The notes beneath the pieces are model-generated. The model was not told the origin of the DNA. It did not search any database and worked only from the letters and a program-made list of their open reading frames with translations. Below are positions 59,391-64,000 of a stretch of DNA of 64,000 nucleotides, one piece after another (the first letter of the stretch is position 1; every line of letters starts with the position of its first letter). Source of the DNA: Bacillus sp. es.034 (GTDB taxonomy: Bacteria; Bacillota; Bacilli; Bacillales; Bacillaceae_B); the NCBI RefSeq assembly GCF_002563655.1, contig NZ_PDIY01000001.1:4394501-4458500 (forward strand). Direction: 5' to 3'. The position numbers and the translations under genes are program-made.

Positions 59391-60866
59391 TTAGAAACTA
59401 TGTTCCAAATTTCCCTGCTCCTCTTTCTTAAGACTTTGACTTTGATGATACTCCACTGCTTTCAGCGTTGTAGTAAACTCCACTGTCGAATCTATATCTT
59501 GAACCAGCTTTTGCAATTCCTCTACATCCGTATAAAAGAATTCTTTTCTTAGGTTAATTTTATTAACTCGGTTAGTCTCAAGCCTTTGATGAAGTTCTTG
59601 TTCTAATTCTACTGCATTGTCACTGAACACCATCGCATGAACATCAAATTTGAACGGAACCGAGGCATCACCAAGCTCATCTATTCGATCCATTGGATTC
59701 AATCTTCTCGTCATACCGACTTTGAATGTCTTTTCTCCAAACGAACCTAAATTAGATATGATATAAACATATCCAGCCCTTCCGTTTGCTCTCTTAACAA
59801 TTTCTTCTTTTTGTTCTTCAAGTTGATCCACTTGAGTCTGAAGTTCTAGTAATCTTGCTTGAAGTGCTGCGATTTTATCAATGTCTACCTCTTTTTCAAG
59901 AAGGGCCTTGTTCTTAGCCATTTCGTTCAAGTATTTCTCTTCTTCCTTTTCAATTTTCTTTCTTTCCTGTTCCAACTGTCTTTTTTCTTCAGCCTCTTGA
60001 CGCATTTGTTCTTTGATTCGGCGCTGTTCTTCTTTTTCCTTTTCCTTCTGGATATAATACTTATATTCTATTCTGATTGCATTAATGTATAACGGCTCCA
60101 ACTCTGATAGAAAACGAGTGATGGTTGATAAAATACTCGCATTTCCTTCCCCGCAAATGATTAAGTACTTATTGATTAGGGCTTTCGTGTTTTCTTCTGC
60201 TTTCTCGATATTCGAGTAACTTAAAGTGTATAAGATGTTTTGTAGCTCAGCCTGCAATCCTATTACCATCAGATTATAGATTGTCTGATTGGCTTTTGTT
60301 GTATAACGGGATTGATAAGTTTTCAACAGATTCTTGATTATTCGATTATTGGCTGTCATTTCTTTCCGAAGTAACTTGGAATCCTTATGGTGAAGGTCTA
60401 AGTTAACAATCGTATCCAATACGCCATCCCTTAATGATTCTTCCAGTATCTCAAGTTCCTTTTGGATTTCATCAAGGTTAATGGTCGTTGGAAACCTTTC
60501 AATTAGATTCTTAATTCCCTGACTCTCAGTGCTGAATTTCCTCGTATTCTTTACTACTTTTGCAAGATCCGTACGCTTATTTGTCAGGTCCTCTTCAACT
60601 ATTTCTAAGTTCCTTTCATACTCTCTCTTTTTGGTGGTAAGCTCAGATAGTTCTTTTTCTACGATTCTTTTTAATGAGGCCGCTTCTTCCCGTGCAGCTG
60701 TAATGATGAGGTCTCTCTCATCTTGAAGGGATTCCTTCACTTCTACTGTTACTTCTTCTATTAGCCTCTCCCTGTCTTTTATCTTTTCATCTATTTCCTT
60801 TAGCTGTTTCTCTTTTAAAGGTAACGTCTTGTTGATGGTGAGTAACTCTTTTATCTTCTTGAACAT
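59391..60866 (-). CDS. Coiled-coil DUF4041 protein with GIY-YIG-type nuclease domain
   Basis: This 491-residue protein has coiled coil at residues 15-115, a helical DUF4041-like middle (about 120-275, NLDEIQKELEILEESLRDGV and NQTIYNLMVIGLQAELQNIL), a second long coiled coil (275-385), then a GIY-YIG/T5orf172-like domain: GYVYIISNLGSFGEKTFKVG near 395 with MTRRLNPMDRIDELG. Related proteins occur in phages and defence islands; they may cut or bind nucleic acid. It stands next to a KAP-family NTPase in AT-rich DNA. A nuclease effector of an anti-phage system is a reasonable but untested proposal. Confidence 0.78.
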   Translation of the reverse strand: MFKKIKELLTINKTLPLKEKQLKEIDEKIKDRERLIEEVTVEVKESLQDERDLIITAAREEAASLKRIVEKELSELTTKKREYERNLEIVEEDLTNKRTDLAKVVKNTRKFSTESQGIKNLIERFPTTINLDEIQKELEILEESLRDGVLDTIVNLDLHHKDSKLLRKEMTANNRIIKNLLKTYQSRYTTKANQTIYNLMVIGLQAELQNILYTLSYSNIEKAEENTKALINKYLIICGEGNASILSTITRFLSELEPLYINAIRIEYKYYIQKEKEKEEQRRIKEQMRQEAEEKRQLEQERKKIEKEEEKYLNEMAKNKALLEKEVDIDKIAALQARLLELQTQVDQLEEQKEEIVKRANGRAGYVYIISNLGSFGEKTFKVGMTRRLNPMDRIDELGDASVPFKFDVHAMVFSDNAVELEQELHQRLETNRVNKINLRKEFFYTDVEELQKLVQDIDSTVEFTTTLKAVEYHQSQSLKKEEQGNLEHSF

Positions 60867-61062
60867 TCATTCTTCCCCCTATTAATTAACTTTTTCCTAT
60901 AAATAACACTATTTTGTTATCCATTACATTTAGCACTAATTTCTTACTCGCAAGCAAGGAACATTGAGAGGTCAACTATAAACATGCTATCTCAATATGA
61001 TATAATTGTGTTTTTGTTATCTCCAATATTTCGATATAATTTAATTTTTCACTACAAATTAT

Positions 61063-63849
61063 TTATATTCTTACTTCAATCTCTGTGAGCTTCAACATAC
61101 AATAATGCCAAGCATATTTATCCATTAATTCTTCATTACCATATAATTCACTTTGCAATATTGTAAATATCCTCTTTAATTTTTTTATCATATCTTCTTT
61201 TATTTCATTATTATTAATATACTCCACATTGTTAAGGGTATATCGGAAAAAATTAAAGTGCTTTTGCTCAATTCTATTATTATTTACTAGAAATTCTTCC
61301 AAGTCATCTACATCTTTAATTATTTCTGAAATTGTATGATTTTTATTAGTTAATTCGAATCTCTGTTCATTATCAATTCTTACTTCCGATAAATTTAATG
61401 TAATATTTTCTTTCAAATTCATAACCTTAATAAAATGATTTACATTACTTTTATAAAATTGAAATGATCTTAAAAACAAAGTATTGTTATTCTCCTGTAA
61501 TTTTGAATAGATATAATCTATGATGTGTTCAAACTCACTAATAAAATCACCTGAGTGAGAGGACAATTTTTTTTCAGGAATTAATGCTATTAGTTCTTCA
61601 TTTAATGCCTTTAGCTTAAGTGCCTTTTCAAAATTACTTTTTAAATTGCTCAACGAAAATTTGTTATCTTCTATATTCAACATCCATATCAACATTTTCA
61701 AATCATTTTGAATACCCACTATTAAAGGAAAGTCCATCTTCTCTAAAAGGTTAAAAGCAACAGTTTCTTCATTTTTACTATTAAAACTTAAATTAGAAGT
61801 TTCCATCAATTTTAAAAGTGCTTCTAAAAAAATTGGAGCATTAATAAGTTTATTTCTCTGGGCGGTCTCAAGTAATTTAAAGATATCAATAAGATCTACT
61901 TTACTATTTTCAGCCATGGTAATAACGAGCCCAGTCAATTTATATATTCTATCAAAAAGAATATCATCTGACTCTTCTCCAAAATGAACATAATTGATAG
62001 CCTCTACATACATTCTTATATCACGAATTTCCATAGCATCGACACTTTTTTCATTATTATCCAACTCTTTTAATATCTCCTCATGTTTATTCTTAACCTT
62101 TAAGAAAATATCTTTTGATATTTTGTTAGAGAATATTATAGAATCATAAAAACTGTGCCTTTTCTCATTTAATATCCTTTCATTATCAAAGATAATAATG
62201 CTGCTTTGTTTTTCATTTAACAAAGAGAATATAAAACTATTTTGATTTTCTGAAAGAAACCTCGAAAAATCGCCTAATTTAATTAGTTCTTCAAATTCTT
62301 CTTTGTATATCGTCTTAAATATACTAAGTTTAAAAATCAACTCACTTATTTCAATATCTTGGTTTTCATTTACTATTTCATTGATGAGATCATTTTCTAT
62401 AAAATCAAAAATTTCCTTAACTTCACTAATAATTTTTTTCACATATCTAGCATTGCTACATTTTTCTTTAAACTCACTTAAATTATTTTTAATATCAGCT
62501 AATTCTTTAAAAATATTATTATCGTTTATATTTCCTTTTTGTTCATCTATTATAGTTTCTTTTGTTTGTATAAGTTTGTTTATATTTTCTTCGATGCTGG
62601 ATAAATAAAGACTACAGTTATCTTTTAACGTATTAACCTCACCATTAATAAACTGCAAGTTATAATGTGGTAATATTTTATCAATATAGTGATTAAAAAT
62701 TTCACTATTTTCTACTTTACTTAACTCAAATTTTTTGTTTATAAATTTTTCTAAGTATTCATTATTTATTCTATTAGAGATAATATTTTTATAATCTACA
62801 ATGAATATTATCGTAACACCTTTTAAGTCTACAATTTCTTTAATGAACGTTAGTATGCTGTACACTGTGTCTTCTTCAACTCTGTCCAAGTCATCCACTA
62901 ATATGTATATTCTTTTGTTATCAGATACTAATTGTTCAAGGTTTTGCTCTAATTTTAATTTATATTCTCTTAAATCCTCTTTTTGCTGTTGGGAAAAACC
63001 ATTAAAAAAACTATTCATTAAATTGAGATGTTTAAAATTCACAAACTTAACTAGTAAGTTAAAATAATCACTGTATGCAGAGCCTTTACCTGTATAGATT
63101 CCATTGTTTGTCAAAATTACTTCCACCTGGTTAAATACATATTCTAAAAGTTTCTCTCTTGAATCCAATATCATAGGCTGAATAAATATAATTTCACTGT
63201 TCTTGTTTTCAAGTCCTTGTTTTAACACATTTACAAAACTAGTCTTCCCTTCTCCCCAAGACCCAGTAATAGCAACCGCATAAGGGTCAGCAGTGTTCAT
63301 ATTCAGTAAATAGTTGAATATTCTAATGTATTCCTTCTTTCTTGAAGGGAATAAATCTTCAAATGATAATATTGGCAAATCTGATTTAATATTAGGTTGG
63401 TATTGTTTTTCTTTCTCATTATTACCTTGAAATCCTATCCAAAAAATAATTAAAATAAATAAAATAAGCAAGTTCCATAACAAACTGTAATTATTTATTA
63501 TGGCAGATATAAAAAATAAAATAGAAACTATATATAATATCTTTAAGTAGTTTGAGACAATAGGTTTTATTGTCTTATATAAAATTAACTCCTTGATAAA
63601 TAAACCTGTAACAAAAATAAGTATTATAACAAATATTTTTAATAGGCTTTCTGAATGAGTAGCTAAGGGACTACCTACCACCTTTAACAAGACACCTAAA
63701 GAAATAGCTATCAATATATGCAAATATAATGTAATTATTTTTTTCTTTTCAATCCTGAATTTTTTATGTATATTATCTACGACGAGCAACATAAGGGCGA
63801 TAACCCCTATGACTAAAAATACATTATATAAACTTTGCAATATCCTCAT
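61063..63849 (-). CDS. Membrane-anchored KAP-family P-loop NTPase
   Basis: This 928-residue protein has about five membrane helices within residues 5-140, then a KAP-type P-loop ATPase with Walker A GSWGEGKTSFVN (196-207) and Walker B RIYILVDDLDRVEEDT (313-328). A long helical C-terminal region has no clear motif. KAP NTPases often have membrane helices inserted and include phage-exclusion proteins such as PifA. The gene is markedly AT-rich compared with the rest of the window, indicating horizontal origin. The ATG at 63849 is close to GAGGG; a TTG three codons later has better spacing. Confidence 0.83.
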   Translation of the reverse strand: MRILQSLYNVFLVIGVIALMLLVVDNIHKKFRIEKKKIITLYLHILIAISLGVLLKVVGSPLATHSESLLKIFVIILIFVTGLFIKELILYKTIKPIVSNYLKILYIVSILFFISAIINNYSLLWNLLILFILIIFWIGFQGNNEKEKQYQPNIKSDLPILSFEDLFPSRKKEYIRIFNYLLNMNTADPYAVAITGSWGEGKTSFVNVLKQGLENKNSEIIFIQPMILDSREKLLEYVFNQVEVILTNNGIYTGKGSAYSDYFNLLVKFVNFKHLNLMNSFFNGFSQQQKEDLREYKLKLEQNLEQLVSDNKRIYILVDDLDRVEEDTVYSILTFIKEIVDLKGVTIIFIVDYKNIISNRINNEYLEKFINKKFELSKVENSEIFNHYIDKILPHYNLQFINGEVNTLKDNCSLYLSSIEENINKLIQTKETIIDEQKGNINDNNIFKELADIKNNLSEFKEKCSNARYVKKIISEVKEIFDFIENDLINEIVNENQDIEISELIFKLSIFKTIYKEEFEELIKLGDFSRFLSENQNSFIFSLLNEKQSSIIIFDNERILNEKRHSFYDSIIFSNKISKDIFLKVKNKHEEILKELDNNEKSVDAMEIRDIRMYVEAINYVHFGEESDDILFDRIYKLTGLVITMAENSKVDLIDIFKLLETAQRNKLINAPIFLEALLKLMETSNLSFNSKNEETVAFNLLEKMDFPLIVGIQNDLKMLIWMLNIEDNKFSLSNLKSNFEKALKLKALNEELIALIPEKKLSSHSGDFISEFEHIIDYIYSKLQENNNTLFLRSFQFYKSNVNHFIKVMNLKENITLNLSEVRIDNEQRFELTNKNHTISEIIKDVDDLEEFLVNNNRIEQKHFNFFRYTLNNVEYINNNEIKEDMIKKLKRIFTILQSELYGNEELMDKYAWHYCMLKLTEIEVRI

Positions 63850-63867
63850 CCCTCAATTTTCTTTTTA

Positions 63868-63906
63868 AATTAAGAAAGAAAGTCACTTGACTTCCTTTCC
63901 TTAATT
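63868..63906 (-). terminator. Imperfect hairpin before the KAP gene
   Basis: aattaagaaagaaagtc against gacttcctttccttaatt with one bulge and several G-U pairs in the minus RNA. It may end the next upstream gene or attenuate transcription into the KAP gene; the U-run is short. Confidence 0.4.
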
Positions 63907-63909
63907 ATT

Positions 63910-64000
63910 TTAATTACTTTCAATTAAATATTGATAAAGAGAACTCTCCACCTCATGCTCCAACAACATATTCATCCGCACAACCGGCAACTCCTTACCG
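63910..64000 (-). CDS. C-terminal end of an unknown gene (starts beyond window)
   Basis: The last 29 codons (GKELPVVRMNMLLEHEVESS then LYQYLIESN, TAA) of a leftward frame open at the window edge. Base composition is closer to the ordinary chromosome than the KAP gene. Too short to assign. It may be the first gene of the same island. Confidence 0.5.
   Translation of the reverse strand, partial: GKELPVVRMNMLLEHEVESSLYQYLIESN

Noticed and set aside
1..64000. tRNA, rRNA, CRISPR arrays, prophage structural genes
   Set aside because: Looked for on both strands; no CCA-ended cloverleaf sequence, no rRNA-like stretches, no regularly spaced repeat-spacer array and no capsid/tail genes were seen. The terminal TTACCAC and GAGCCAC repeats belong to IS21 ends, not CRISPR.

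Overview
The window looks like the chromosome of a low-GC, endospore-forming Bacillaceae (Bacillus or Rossellomorea type). It carries a yraGF-adhB-yraED spore-coat cluster, a SpoIIS toxin-antitoxin pair, a complete frl (fructoselysine) operon in the Bacillus subtilis order, kdgRK, and a staphyloxanthin-type crt cluster typical of pigmented marine or soil bacilli. AGGAGG ribosome sites precede most genes. No rRNA, tRNA or CRISPR array was seen.

Layout. 0-2 kb: kdgR-kdgK, with a cre box and three phased operators. 2.3-2.6 kb: a coiled-coil mini-protein. 3-7.5 kb: four genes of unknown function read leftwards behind a c-di-GMP-I (GEMM-I) riboswitch with promoter and terminator. 7.7-12.6 kb: crtP, crtO, crtN and crtQ with two unlisted micro-ORFs; crtM is absent. 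13.1-24.1 kb: a fructan/sucrose unit made of a YesM/YesN-type two-component system, a coupled solute-binding protein, an LplB/LplC-type ABC importer, a cytosolic SacC-like GH32 enzyme and a fructokinase. 24.4-31.8 kb: an Ltp-repeat protein, the spore-coat cluster, a royal-jelly/yellow-family protein, a decayed DnaB-like relic, and spoIISA/spoIISB. 32-40.8 kb: a divergent catabolic cluster (flavin reductase, MFS and SSS transporters, LeuCD-type dehydratase, CaiB-type CoA-transferase, then GntR and an HMG-CoA-lyase-like enzyme) sharing TTGTATACAA operators. 40.8-48.4 kb: cutC between 62-bp direct repeats, a HAD phosphatase and frlBONMDR. 48.8-50 kb: a DUF819 transporter.

50.9-59.2 kb is a three-level nest of IS21-family elements. 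IS-A lies in the 3' end of a uracil-DNA-glycosylase-like gene, IS-B lies in istA of IS-A, and IS-C lies in a small third ORF of IS-B. Target duplications tcgag, gcccg and attag-type (atttag) let all three interrupted reading frames be rejoined in frame. Right of the nest, 59.4-63.9 kb is very AT-rich. It holds a DUF4041/GIY-YIG protein and a membrane KAP-family P-loop NTPase, a plausible anti-phage module.

Short palindromic repeats (GGAAGCA-GGGGACGGTTCT-TGCTTCC and a GTGTCTGACC hairpin family) are scattered between genes. All family names come from motif recognition by reading; no database search was run.
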